Part shown: piece by piece, positions 25,116-33,662 of the stretch
How the letters are laid out: every line of letters begins with the position of its first letter
Numbering within the stretch: position 1 is the stretch's first letter
Origin: Eubacterium sp. AF22-8LB
Lineage (GTDB): Bacteria; Bacillota_I; Bacilli_A; Erysipelotrichales; Erysipelotrichaceae
DNA length: 64,000 nt
Reading direction: 5' to 3'
NCBI RefSeq assembly: GCF_003458715.1
Contig: NZ_QRVI01000009.1
Span: 16,290 to 80,289, forward strand
Notes under the pieces: generated by a model
What the model saw: only the letters and a program-made list of their open reading frames with translations
What the model was told of the DNA's origin: nothing
The model's database searches: none
Position numbers and translations under genes: made by a program

Positions 25116-26948
25116 ATGGCTAAAATACATGTTTTAAGTGAACATTTAACAAATATGATTGCAGCAGGAGAAGTTGTTGAACGTCCTGCGGGAATTGTAA
25201 AAGAATGCGTGGAAAATAGTATTGATGCTGGTTCAACAGTGATTGAAGTGGAAGTATATCAAGGTGGTATAGAGCGAATCGTTATAACAGATGATGGATG
25301 CGGAATGGATCATGAAGACGCCCACTTAGCCTTTATGCGCCATGCCACAAGTAAAATGCATTCAGAAGAAGAATTGTTCAATATTCAAACGATGGGGTTT
25401 CGAGGAGAAGCTTTGCCAAGTATTGCTTCAGTAGCACAAGTTGAGCTACAAACAAGCGATGGAAACGAAGGAACCTTATTAAGATATAACTATGGAAGCT
25501 TAGATGTCGATGAAAAATGCAATTGTCCTAGAGGAACTAAATTAGATGTATCTGGATTATTCGTGAAAACACCGGCTAGATTTAAGCATTTAAAAAGTAC
25601 ATCCTATGAATTTTCAGTTATTGCCGATTTAATGAATAAAATGGCTTTATCACATCCAAATATACGATTTACACTTTCGCATGATGGAAGAGTTGTATTT
25701 CAAACAAGTGGAAATGGGAATATACAAGAGATTCTTTACCAAATGTATGGAAAAGAAGTGGCACAGAATGCAATTCCTTTTGAAGGAAGTAATGATGATT
25801 TTCATATTCATGGATATGCAATTCAACCAAAAATCAATCGTGCTACAAAATATTTTATGTTTTTGACTTTAAATACACGACTTATTCGAAGTGTAGCTAT
25901 TCAAAAAGCAATTTTAGATGCATATAGTGACTATATGCCACCAAATCGTTTTCCAATTGTTGTTTTACAAATGGATTCAGATACGCAATTGGTGGATGTA
26001 AACGTACATCCGAATAAATGGGAAGTACGTTTATCTAAACAAGGAGAAATGTTGGATTTAATCAAAACTACGATTCAAAATGCATTAAACGCCTCTTTAA
26101 AAACGGTTTCTGTAAGTAAGCCGGAAAAGAGGAGTGTGGTTTTTGAGCAGCCTGAAATTCAATATTCATATCCGGTGAAGCAACAAAAAGAGAATAAAGT
26201 AATTGAACAAAGCTTTAAAAATTATAAACCTATAAGAGAAATTGATACAAAACCGATTACTGTGGAAAAAAAAGTATATGAAGATAAAAGAGTTTCTGAA
26301 ATAAAAATACAGGAAGAGCCGATTTCATATCCAATTCCTAAGGAAGATAAGAATGATAAAGGACCAGAATTCTTTTTACATTTACAGGTTTTAGCTCAAT
26401 TACACGATTCATATATCCTGTGCAGTAATGAAGACGGACTTGTGATTGTTGATCAGCATGCTGCCCAAGAAAGATATCATTATGAACAATTAAATGAAAA
26501 ACTATTGGTGCAATGCACAAATAAACAGCCATTAATGGTGCCAATTCAATTAGATGTATCAAGTAATGTATTGGCACAATATATGACAATCAATGAAAAA
26601 ACAGCGTTTTTTGGGATTGAATTTGAACCCTTTGGAACCGATCAATTGATTTTAAGAGAAATTCCACTTTGGTTTCATGATGTAGATCAAAAACAATTTT
26701 TACAAGATTTACTTGATTATTTTGTGGAAAATCAAGATGTTGATATGGCAAAACTCAGAAAGCATATGATTGCGACTATGGCGTGCCATAGTTCGATTCG
26801 ATTCAATCGTCCATTATCGATGCAGGAGATGAAGCAGGTCATTCTCGATTTACAAAAGTGTAAACAGCCATATCATTGTCCGCACGGAAGACCAACTGTT
26901 ATTGTGATGAGTGATAGTGAATTAAGAAAGGAATTTGAACGTGGATAA
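25116..26948 (+). CDS. mutL: DNA mismatch repair protein MutL
   Basis: GHKL ATPase that couples mismatch recognition to excision. The N-terminus has IAAGEVVERPAGIVKECVEN, DDGCGMDHEDA and GFRGEALPSIASV. The C-terminal endonuclease metal motif DQHAAQERYHYE marks the MutL type found in organisms without MutH. The linker (about 330-420) is charged and low in complexity. Start ATG 25116 follows GGAGGTG; the in-frame ATG at 25098 lies upstream of that site. It overlaps miaA. Confidence 0.97.
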   Translation: MAKIHVLSEHLTNMIAAGEVVERPAGIVKECVENSIDAGSTVIEVEVYQGGIERIVITDDGCGMDHEDAHLAFMRHATSKMHSEEELFNIQTMGFRGEALPSIASVAQVELQTSDGNEGTLLRYNYGSLDVDEKCNCPRGTKLDVSGLFVKTPARFKHLKSTSYEFSVIADLMNKMALSHPNIRFTLSHDGRVVFQTSGNGNIQEILYQMYGKEVAQNAIPFEGSNDDFHIHGYAIQPKINRATKYFMFLTLNTRLIRSVAIQKAILDAYSDYMPPNRFPIVVLQMDSDTQLVDVNVHPNKWEVRLSKQGEMLDLIKTTIQNALNASLKTVSVSKPEKRSVVFEQPEIQYSYPVKQQKENKVIEQSFKNYKPIREIDTKPITVEKKVYEDKRVSEIKIQEEPISYPIPKEDKNDKGPEFFLHLQVLAQLHDSYILCSNEDGLVIVDQHAAQERYHYEQLNEKLLVQCTNKQPLMVPIQLDVSSNVLAQYMTINEKTAFFGIEFEPFGTDQLILREIPLWFHDVDQKQFLQDLLDYFVENQDVDMAKLRKHMIATMACHSSIRFNRPLSMQEMKQVILDLQKCKQPYHCPHGRPTVIVMSDSELRKEFERG

Positions 26949-27855
26949 ACAAAAAATATTAGCGATTGTAGGACCAACAGGAATTGGTAAAACAAGTCTA
27001 TCTGTATGGCTGGCAAAGCGATTTAATGGGGAAATCATTTCTTGTGACAGTATGCAGGTATATAAAAAAATGGATATTGGAACTGCAAAAGTTACCAAAG
27101 AAGAAATGGAAGGTATACATCATGAGCTTATTGATGTTCAAGATTATGATGAAGCTTATAATGTAAAAGTGTTTCAAGAAAAATGTCGCAAGGCAATAGA
27201 TGATGTAGTAAAAAGACAAAAGTTTCCTATTTTATGTGGTGGAACAGGGCTTTATTTAAAGGCTGCTTTATATGATTATGAATTTCAAGAAGAAAAAGAA
27301 GATGAAGCTTTTAAAAGTTATTTAGATTCAAAAAGCAATGAAGAACTTGTTAAGATGTTGGAAGAACAAGATAGAAAAGCTTTGGAAAAGATTCATCCCA
27401 ATAATCGTAAACGGCTGATACGAGCTCTTCAGATTTGCCATAGTGGTACATCAAAATCAGAACAAGAAGACAAGCAGCAGCACATTCCATTATATGATGT
27501 TTATTTCTTAGGACTGGATGTGGATCGTAATATTTTACATGATCGAATCAATAAAAGAGTGGATATCATGTTTGAAAATGGTTTGGTTAAAGAAGTAGAA
27601 GAATTATTTTCTAATCCACAAACATGGGAATATACAAGCTTTCAAGGAATAGGATATAAAGAGTTTAAAGATTATTTTTTAGGTGAAAAGAATTTAGATG
27701 AAGTAAAGACAGCTATCAAGACACATTCAAGGCAATATGCGAAAAGACAATATACATGGTTCAAAAATCAAATGCCAGTACATTGGTTTGAAGCACAGGA
27801 TAGAGATGAAATATATGATGCAGTAAAGGAATGGTTAAGTCATGCAGACAAATGA
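26941..27855 (+). CDS. miaA: tRNA dimethylallyltransferase
   Basis: Adds an isopentenyl group to A37 of tRNAs reading UNN codons. The P-loop is VGPTGIGKTSLS, followed by ISCDSMQVYKKMDIGTAK (substrate-binding Asp) and LCGGTGLYLKAAL. The end, THSRQYAKRQYTWFKNQ, is typical. GTG 26941 overlaps the mutL stop by 8 nt; an in-frame TTG at 26935 is an alternative. Its end overlaps tcdA by 14 nt. Confidence 0.96.
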   Translation: MDKQKILAIVGPTGIGKTSLSVWLAKRFNGEIISCDSMQVYKKMDIGTAKVTKEEMEGIHHELIDVQDYDEAYNVKVFQEKCRKAIDDVVKRQKFPILCGGTGLYLKAALYDYEFQEEKEDEAFKSYLDSKSNEELVKMLEEQDRKALEKIHPNNRKRLIRALQICHSGTSKSEQEDKQQHIPLYDVYFLGLDVDRNILHDRINKRVDIMFENGLVKEVEELFSNPQTWEYTSFQGIGYKEFKDYFLGEKNLDEVKTAIKTHSRQYAKRQYTWFKNQMPVHWFEAQDRDEIYDAVKEWLSHADK

Positions 27856-28528
27856 GAGAAGTGAACTATTGTTAGGAAAAGAAGCTTTAGAAACACTTAA
27901 GGAAAAGACTGTTCTAGTTGTTGGAGTTGGTGGTGTTGGCTCATTTTGTGTTGAGGCACTCGCAAGAACGGGTATAGGACATTTAATTCTAATTGATAAG
28001 GATTGTGTGGAGCCAAGCAATATAAATCGACAATTAGTCGCAACCTTAGATACGGTAAATAGAATCAAGGTAGACGTATTAAAGGAAAGAATCGCTAAGT
28101 TAAATCCTAATTGTATTGTGGATACATATGCATTTTTTTACGATCAGACAAAGGATGAAGAGATTTTTTCACAACCTATCGATTTTGTCGTAGATTGCAT
28201 TGACTCTATAAAAAGTAAGAAAGATTTAATGCAGGCATGTATTGACCGAAATATTCCGTTTTTATCAAGTATGGGGATGGCTAGACGAAAAGATCCTACT
28301 AAATTGATTGTTACAGAAATTGAAAAAACAAGTTACGATCCAATGGCAAAACAAATTCGTCAATGGAAAAGAAAAAATCGTATCCGAAATAAAATATGGG
28401 TTGTTGCATCGACAGAAATTCCAACACCGGTAGAATCAGGTCAACCATTGCCAAGTGCAATATTTGTACCAGCGAGTGCGGGGTTACTTCTTGCGAGTGA
28501 GTGTATACATAGATTAATTGAAGTATAA
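27842..28528 (+). CDS. tcdA: tRNA threonylcarbamoyladenosine dehydratase (TcdA/CsdL)
   Basis: E1-like enzyme that cyclises t6A37 in tRNA. The adenylation domain shows VVGVGGVGSFCVEALARTGI, then LIDKDCVEPSNINRQ and DCIDSIKSKKDLMQAC. Length 228 fits TcdA rather than ThiF or MoeB. It follows miaA, another enzyme modifying tRNA position 37, with overlap, so the two are translationally coupled. Confidence 0.9.
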   Translation: MQTNERSELLLGKEALETLKEKTVLVVGVGGVGSFCVEALARTGIGHLILIDKDCVEPSNINRQLVATLDTVNRIKVDVLKERIAKLNPNCIVDTYAFFYDQTKDEEIFSQPIDFVVDCIDSIKSKKDLMQACIDRNIPFLSSMGMARRKDPTKLIVTEIEKTSYDPMAKQIRQWKRKNRIRNKIWVVASTEIPTPVESGQPLPSAIFVPASAGLLLASECIHRLIEV

Positions 28529-28542
28529 AGAGGAAAAAGCAT

Positions 28543-29442
28543 ATGAAGGATGTATTTATTGTAAATCCCAAATCTGGAAAGAATAACCAGTATGAATTAA
28601 TAAAAGAAATTAAAGAGCATTTTCAAGGTAAACGAATTATCATTGAAAAAACAAAAGGTCCTGAACATGCAACTTTTATTGCGAAAAAATATGCTTTATC
28701 GAATGAACCTGTACATTTATATGTATGCGGAGGAGATGGAACATTACATGAAGTAATCAATGGGTGTGCGCAAAAGGAAAATGTGATTATTTCAGTAATT
28801 CCAATTGGTACAGGGAATGATTTTGTCAAATACTTTGAAAACATCAAAAAAGAAGATTTTTTAAATTTGGCAAACTATTCAAATCCAGAATATATGGACT
28901 GTGATTTAATACGTGTAAATGGAGAATACTCAATAAATACTGTCTCTTTTGGTTTTGATGTTGAAGTCGCAAGACAAGTAAATGAATTAAAGAAAAAAAT
29001 GCCCACAGAAGGTATTATTCCATATGCCTTATCGGCCTTGGTAAGCTTAAGAAAACCAATATGTAAAGAATACAAAGTCCAGATTGATACAGAAAAATTA
29101 GCAAAAGATAATTATGGATTCTTGGTATTTGCGAACGGAAAATACTATGGAGGAGGATTTAAACCTTGTCCAGAAGCCAATATTGCCGATGGTTGGATGG
29201 ACGTGTGTCTGATTTCAAATGTAAAAAGGCATCAGATTGTAAAATTAGCTAAAAAGTATCAAGAAGGAACACATACACAATATAAAAATTTAGTCTCTAT
29301 GTACCAAGCTAAAACGGTTCATATAGATACAGAAAATGAAATTATTTATGCGAATTTGGATGGTGAAGTAAAAGAATTTAAAAATCCTACAATTGAAATT
29401 GTAGAAAAAGCAATTCGTCTCGCTCTTCCTAGAATTTCGTGA
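28543..29442 (+). CDS. Diacylglycerol/lipid kinase family protein (DgkB/YegS-like)
   Basis: Phosphorylates diacylglycerol or a similar lipid. The catalytic domain begins VNPKSGKNNQYEL, with the nucleotide motif CGGDGTLHEVING and PIGTGNDFVKYF. A second beta-rich domain contains FANGKYYGGGFKPCPEANIADGWMDV. Length 299 is normal. It probably continues the miaA-tcdA transcript (14-nt gap, good ribosome site). The substrate is not certain. Confidence 0.9.
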   Translation: MKDVFIVNPKSGKNNQYELIKEIKEHFQGKRIIIEKTKGPEHATFIAKKYALSNEPVHLYVCGGDGTLHEVINGCAQKENVIISVIPIGTGNDFVKYFENIKKEDFLNLANYSNPEYMDCDLIRVNGEYSINTVSFGFDVEVARQVNELKKKMPTEGIIPYALSALVSLRKPICKEYKVQIDTEKLAKDNYGFLVFANGKYYGGGFKPCPEANIADGWMDVCLISNVKRHQIVKLAKKYQEGTHTQYKNLVSMYQAKTVHIDTENEIIYANLDGEVKEFKNPTIEIVEKAIRLALPRIS

Positions 29443-29480
29443 GTATGATACAATAGTCAAAAATATAGGGAGTGTGAAAA

Positions 29481-30752
29481 ATGGACTCGGATTTATGGAT
29501 ACAAATCCTAGAATTAATTGTTTTATTAGCTTTATCTGGCTTCTTTTCTTCAGCTGAAACATCAATGGTTTCAGTAAGTAAAATTCGCTTAAGAACATTA
29601 GAAGAAGAAGGCAATAAAAAAGCTGCATTGGCTTTAAAAATATTGGAGAATCAATCAAAAATGCTAAGTGCAATTTTGATTGGAAATAACCTAGTTAATA
29701 CATCAGCGGCCAGTATTGCTTCTTTAATAGCCTATTCCTTTGGTGGAGCTGCTGTTAGTATTGCTACTTTTATCATTACTTTTTTAATTTTGGTTTTTGG
29801 AGAAATTACACCTAAAACATGGGCAACAATCAATGCGGATAAACTCGCCATTACATATGCACCAATTATATCTTTATTGATGAAATTGTTGACACCTGTT
29901 ATATGGTTTGTAAACTTATTTAGTTCAGCTATTTTAAAATTGATGGGTATACAGGATCCTAATAAAAACATATCTATGACTGAAAGTGAGCTACGTACAA
30001 TTGTAGATGTTTCCCACGAAGAAGGTGTCATCGAAGAAGATGAAAAAGATATGATCAATAAAGTGTTTGATTTGGGGGATGCCAAAGCAAAGGAAGTCAT
30101 GGTTCCTCGTGTACACGTTGTGATGGCGGAGGAAAATTGCACATATAAGGATTTATTGGCGATATTTAGAGAAGAAAAGTTTACGCGTATTCCAATCTAT
30201 AAAGAAAAAATCGATAATATAGTTGGAATTGTGAATATGAAAGACTTATTGATGTACGATGATTTTTCACAGTTTGACATAAAAAAAATACTCCGTAAAC
30301 CAAAATTCACATATGAAAATAAAAAAGTGTCTGAATTGTTGATGGAAATGAAAGAATCTACATTTAACCTAGCAATTGTAATGGATGAATATGGAGAGTT
30401 TTCCGGAATTGTAACATTGGAAGATATCATTGAAGAAATTGTTGGTGATGTTCAAGATGAATATGATGCGCATGAAGAAGAAAATATTGTAAAACTAAAT
30501 AATCAGACATATGATGTGAAAGGTTATTTAAGTTTACATGATCTAAATGATTATTTGGATTTAGACTTAGACAGTGAAGATTTTGATTCAATTGGAGGAT
30601 TGGTAATTGATACATTAGGACGTTTGCCACAGACAAATGATGAAACGATATTGCCAAATGGAATTCGTATTAAAGTCTTAAAAGTAGAAAAAAATCGTAT
30701 TGAATCCGTAAGATTAATTTTACCAGATACATTAAAAGAAAAGGATGTTTAA
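29481..30752 (+). CDS. CorC/HlyC-family membrane protein (CNNM/DUF21 plus CBS)
   Basis: Membrane protein related to magnesium/cobalt efflux proteins. Order: DUF21 transmembrane domain (about 1-185; GFFSSAETSMVSVSKIRLR and GEITPKTWA), a tandem CBS pair (about 205-330; VMVPRVHVVMAEE, FTRIPIYKEKIDNIVGIVN, MDEYGEFSGIVTLEDIIEEIVG) and a C-terminal CorC_HlyC domain (about 345-420). Length 423 is typical. An insertion sequence begins 7 nt after its stop and has moved it away from its likely terminator. Confidence 0.9.
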   Translation: MDSDLWIQILELIVLLALSGFFSSAETSMVSVSKIRLRTLEEEGNKKAALALKILENQSKMLSAILIGNNLVNTSAASIASLIAYSFGGAAVSIATFIITFLILVFGEITPKTWATINADKLAITYAPIISLLMKLLTPVIWFVNLFSSAILKLMGIQDPNKNISMTESELRTIVDVSHEEGVIEEDEKDMINKVFDLGDAKAKEVMVPRVHVVMAEENCTYKDLLAIFREEKFTRIPIYKEKIDNIVGIVNMKDLLMYDDFSQFDIKKILRKPKFTYENKKVSELLMEMKESTFNLAIVMDEYGEFSGIVTLEDIIEEIVGDVQDEYDAHEEENIVKLNNQTYDVKGYLSLHDLNDYLDLDLDSEDFDSIGGLVIDTLGRLPQTNDETILPNGIRIKVLKVEKNRIESVRLILPDTLKEKDV

Positions 30753-30841
30753 CTATAAGGGTAACCAAAATCATTTAGGGTTTTAGCGTAAACAATTGGG
30801 GCCTAGTTTGGGGTCTGTAAGATTCGTTAAAATTTTAAAAT

Positions 30842-30894
30842 AAAAAGAGATGTAAATCTGTATGTTGGTACATGCAGAAGTGCATCTCTTTTTT
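30842..30894. terminator. Bidirectional hairpin inside the left end of the IS
   Basis: Stem AAAAAGAGATG/CATCTCTTTTT with a 30-nt loop and T runs in both directions. It would stop transposase transcription and incoming read-through from the upstream gene. Confidence 0.7.
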
Positions 30895-30944
30895 AGTTGT
30901 GTTTTTCTTACTATGATTATTTGATTATGGTTATATTTTTTGAG

Positions 30945-32411
30945 TTATTTCTTTTTGTTGTATGGTCCGCGTTTTTTTCCTTTGTTCTTTTTTATCTCAT
31001 TATTTGATTTAGGAATGCCTCTAACACTTGGATTGTCTCTTGTAGCCCAGAGAATACGATTGCGTGTATAATTAAAATCAGAGAATCCTCTAGATTCTCG
31101 TTTAAGATCTTTTGGCTTCCTGTTGAAAGATTCCATAGGTCCATTGGAAAGACGTGCATAGTATTCTTGTTCTGTTCGTGCACTCTTTCTATAGACCTTT
31201 ACTTTAATAAAGGAATTAACGATTGGTTCTTTGTATTTTATAAGAAACAAGGCAAAATCACTAAATATCGACTGATCTGAATATTTGTATTTGTTGATCA
31301 AAGTATTTAAATTGGTCAATACATCCAATTCGCTTTCATATTCCTGGTTGTTGAATTCAATATAATCTTCTTTTAAATCGCGAAGCTTTTCAAAATTTGA
31401 ATCTAGTTCCAGGAACATTTTTTCAATAGTGAATGTATCTACATTCATACCAAGCATTTTATGATAATATCTCTTTGTAGAATAATTGATCTCATCACGG
31501 TTTTTAAGGATGACCCATTTATAATTTTGTAGCAGGATTACTTCTTTAGAAGGCTTTATAGACTTATCATCACGGTTCGTATCGTGATTTTTTTCTTTTA
31601 GCCTTTGTTCGTCTCTTTTCTTGTATTTCTTCATTACTTTGTAGATATAAGCATTCATTTGAGAAATGATAACTTTAACCACATGAAAAGAGTCGAGGAT
31701 TGTGATCGCATTAGGAAAAAACTCTTCAGGCATAGTAAGGTAGGCCTTGTAAGCATCTGATATAACACCTTTGACATTTAATCTTTCCTTAAGTGGGATG
31801 GATAGGAAGTAACTTTCAAGAGTAGAATGCCAGCGATTGTGGATGATATCAATGATTTGTCCTGTAGAAAAATCCATAATGACAAATGCATATTTTTCAG
31901 TGTTACTGATATCCAGATATACTTCATCTATTGATATGTATTCAGGCAAAGGAAGTCTGGGAAGATCTACGTAACGCTTAAATATCAGACGTGCAGTTGA
32001 ATCAGAAATATTGAATTGAGCAGCAATCTCAGCTGTTGATTTAGTAAGAGTCTTGAATGCATTAAGAATCAAATATGGAGTGATATTTGAAGAATGCGAG
32101 TATTTATCCAAAAACGGGAAGGAATCATTCTCCGTATGACCACATTCCTTACACACCCATCTACGTTGTCGTACTATCAAGTAAGTATCCATTGAATCTT
32201 GGGAGATAGGATGATTTACTTTTCGAACATATATACCCTTGGAATGCATACGAGACTGACACATAGGACAAAGAGTAGGTTTCAAGTTTTTCTCAATATA
32301 AACAAATTTATCAGAACCAATGATTTCAATTTTAGTAACAGTATAAGTGCCATCATCGGCTAGATTAAGAAGAGCCAGATAATTAGAATTTTGATTAGTG
32401 TTGTGTTCCAT
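30945..32411 (-). CDS. ISL3-family transposase
   Basis: DDE-type transposase of 488 residues, intact. It begins at ATG 32411, preceded by AGGAGG. An N-terminal zinc-finger pair (CPMCQSRMHSKG about residue 38, CKECGHTE about 82) is followed by an HTH (STAEIAAQFNISDSTARLIF). The catalytic core has ISIDEVYLDISN and GVISDAYKAYLTM. The C-terminus contains SNGPMESFNRKPKDLKRESR, with the likely final acidic residue, and ends with a Lys-rich tail. Confidence 0.93.
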   Translation of the reverse strand: MEHNTNQNSNYLALLNLADDGTYTVTKIEIIGSDKFVYIEKNLKPTLCPMCQSRMHSKGIYVRKVNHPISQDSMDTYLIVRQRRWVCKECGHTENDSFPFLDKYSHSSNITPYLILNAFKTLTKSTAEIAAQFNISDSTARLIFKRYVDLPRLPLPEYISIDEVYLDISNTEKYAFVIMDFSTGQIIDIIHNRWHSTLESYFLSIPLKERLNVKGVISDAYKAYLTMPEEFFPNAITILDSFHVVKVIISQMNAYIYKVMKKYKKRDEQRLKEKNHDTNRDDKSIKPSKEVILLQNYKWVILKNRDEINYSTKRYYHKMLGMNVDTFTIEKMFLELDSNFEKLRDLKEDYIEFNNQEYESELDVLTNLNTLINKYKYSDQSIFSDFALFLIKYKEPIVNSFIKVKVYRKSARTEQEYYARLSNGPMESFNRKPKDLKRESRGFSDFNYTRNRILWATRDNPSVRGIPKSNNEIKKNKGKKRGPYNKKK

Positions 32412-32589
32412 AATAATGTTTACCTCCTGAACAACAAAGAAAAACACAACATAAACATTATAGGTGATAACTCACTCTGATAAATCTAGAAAGCTTTTAG
32501 AGTCGGTTATAAATAGCTCTGAACGAATATAAATAAACAACTGAGAAATAATAAATAAAAAGTGAACAATCTATGGTGAAAAGAGAAAA

Positions 32590-32670
32590 GAAAAAGGGTC
32601 AATTTATAGACCCCAAAAGTCACCCCTAAAATTGACCCCAAATTAGACCCCAAAAATAATGACCCCAATT
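32590..32670 (-). repeat. Subterminal GGGGTC repeats in the right end of the IS
   Basis: GACCCC occurs on the plus strand at 32609-32614, 32634-32639, 32646-32651 and 32661-32666, with variants at 32595 and 32619. The left end has TTGGGGCC (30796) and TTTGGGGTC (30807). They are likely transposase binding sites. Confidence 0.7.
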
Positions 32671-32684
32671 AAAATTGGTTACCC

Positions 32685-32713
32685 GAACAGGCTAAAAAAT
32701 AGTCTGTTCTTTT
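32685..32713 (+). terminator. Displaced terminator of the CorC/HlyC gene
   Basis: Stem GAACAGGCTA/TAGTCTGTTC, loop of As, then TTTTA. It begins exactly at the IS right end, so before insertion it would have lain just after the 30752 stop. Confidence 0.75.
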
Positions 32714-32793
32714 AAATTGTCTAAAAGATTTGTTGATGAAATGATTTTAGTGTATATGTATGTTAAAATGAAGCTCTAAAAAGGAGTGCTGAG

Positions 32794-33648
32794 TTATTAA
32801 ACAAAACCAAACACCTCGTATTACAAATTTATGTATGATGACAATTGCAGGAATTGATTATATTATGTATGACACCTGTGAAATTGTATGATAGTGGCAT
32901 TTCTGGAACATCCATGTCACTTGAACAGATTACACCATCTTTATTTATCCTTGTCGTTCTTCTTATTGATTTTAAATATTCCTTTATTTTTGATTGGACT
33001 CAAAAAATAAGGAAAGCAGTTTATACTCTATGCCATATATACCGTATTAATCTATTTTTTATTCGCATGGTTGATTATGGATGTTTTACCCATTGATGTA
33101 AGTATTGCTTCACCGCTAGCGGGTACTTCTTTACTTCTTTGTGCACTATTTGGTAGTATGATTTCAGGCATTGGAAGTGGTTTAGCCATTCGTTTTGGTG
33201 GTGCTATGGATGTTATTGAAGTCATGGCTGTGATATTTTCAAAACGCATTGGAATTACAGTAGGAACCTTTGTGATGATCTATAATGTGATTTTATACAT
33301 GTTTTGTGGAATCGTACTAAATAGCTGGGTATTACCACTTTATTCGGTAGTTGCTTATTCAGCGGCATTAAAGACAATTAATTTTGTTGTTGAAGGTATT
33401 GATCGTGAAAAATGTGCTATGATTGTTACAGAATATCCTAAAGAAATATGTGAAACGTTTGCAAGTGGCGTTACTAGAGTTGATGGCACGTGTGGATATT
33501 CAAAACGACGAAATCTATTGTGTATTTTGTAGTCAATCGCTATCAGGTAAACCGCATGAAAGAAAGAGTGCATGAAATCGATTCTGGGGCTTATATTATT
33601 ATGAGTGAAGTTGCAGATATCTTTTCAAATAATATAGATAAAGCATAA
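32794..33648 (+). pseudogene. Decayed YitT-family membrane protein
   Basis: YitT proteins have a membrane domain (DUF161) and a C-terminal DUF2179. The longest intact piece (33071-33532) reads DVSIASPLAGTSLLLCALFG and continues to the DUF2179 start. Upstream parts PVKLYDSGISGTSM and LILNIPLFLIGLKK lie in other frames, with a stop near 33010. Downstream, VVNRYQVNRMKERVHEIDSG to the TAA at 33646-33648 needs another frame shift near 33490. An AAGGAG site at 32781 is followed by TTA where a start would be. At least three frame changes and one stop make it non-functional. Confidence 0.85.
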
Positions 33649-33662
33649 GAAAAGTGGGGGAA

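Larger units (their letters stand above)
30759..32684 (-). mobile_element. ISL3-like insertion sequence, 1926 bp
   Basis: Both ends carry the inverted terminal sequence GGGTAACCAA (GGGTAACCAA at 30759; TTGGTTACCC ending 32684). A single transposase fills the element on the minus strand. Subterminal GGGGTC motifs repeat near both ends. No matching 8-bp target duplication is visible: left flank AACTATAA, right flank GAACAGGC. A bidirectional hairpin (30842-30894) lies inside the left end. Confidence 0.88.
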
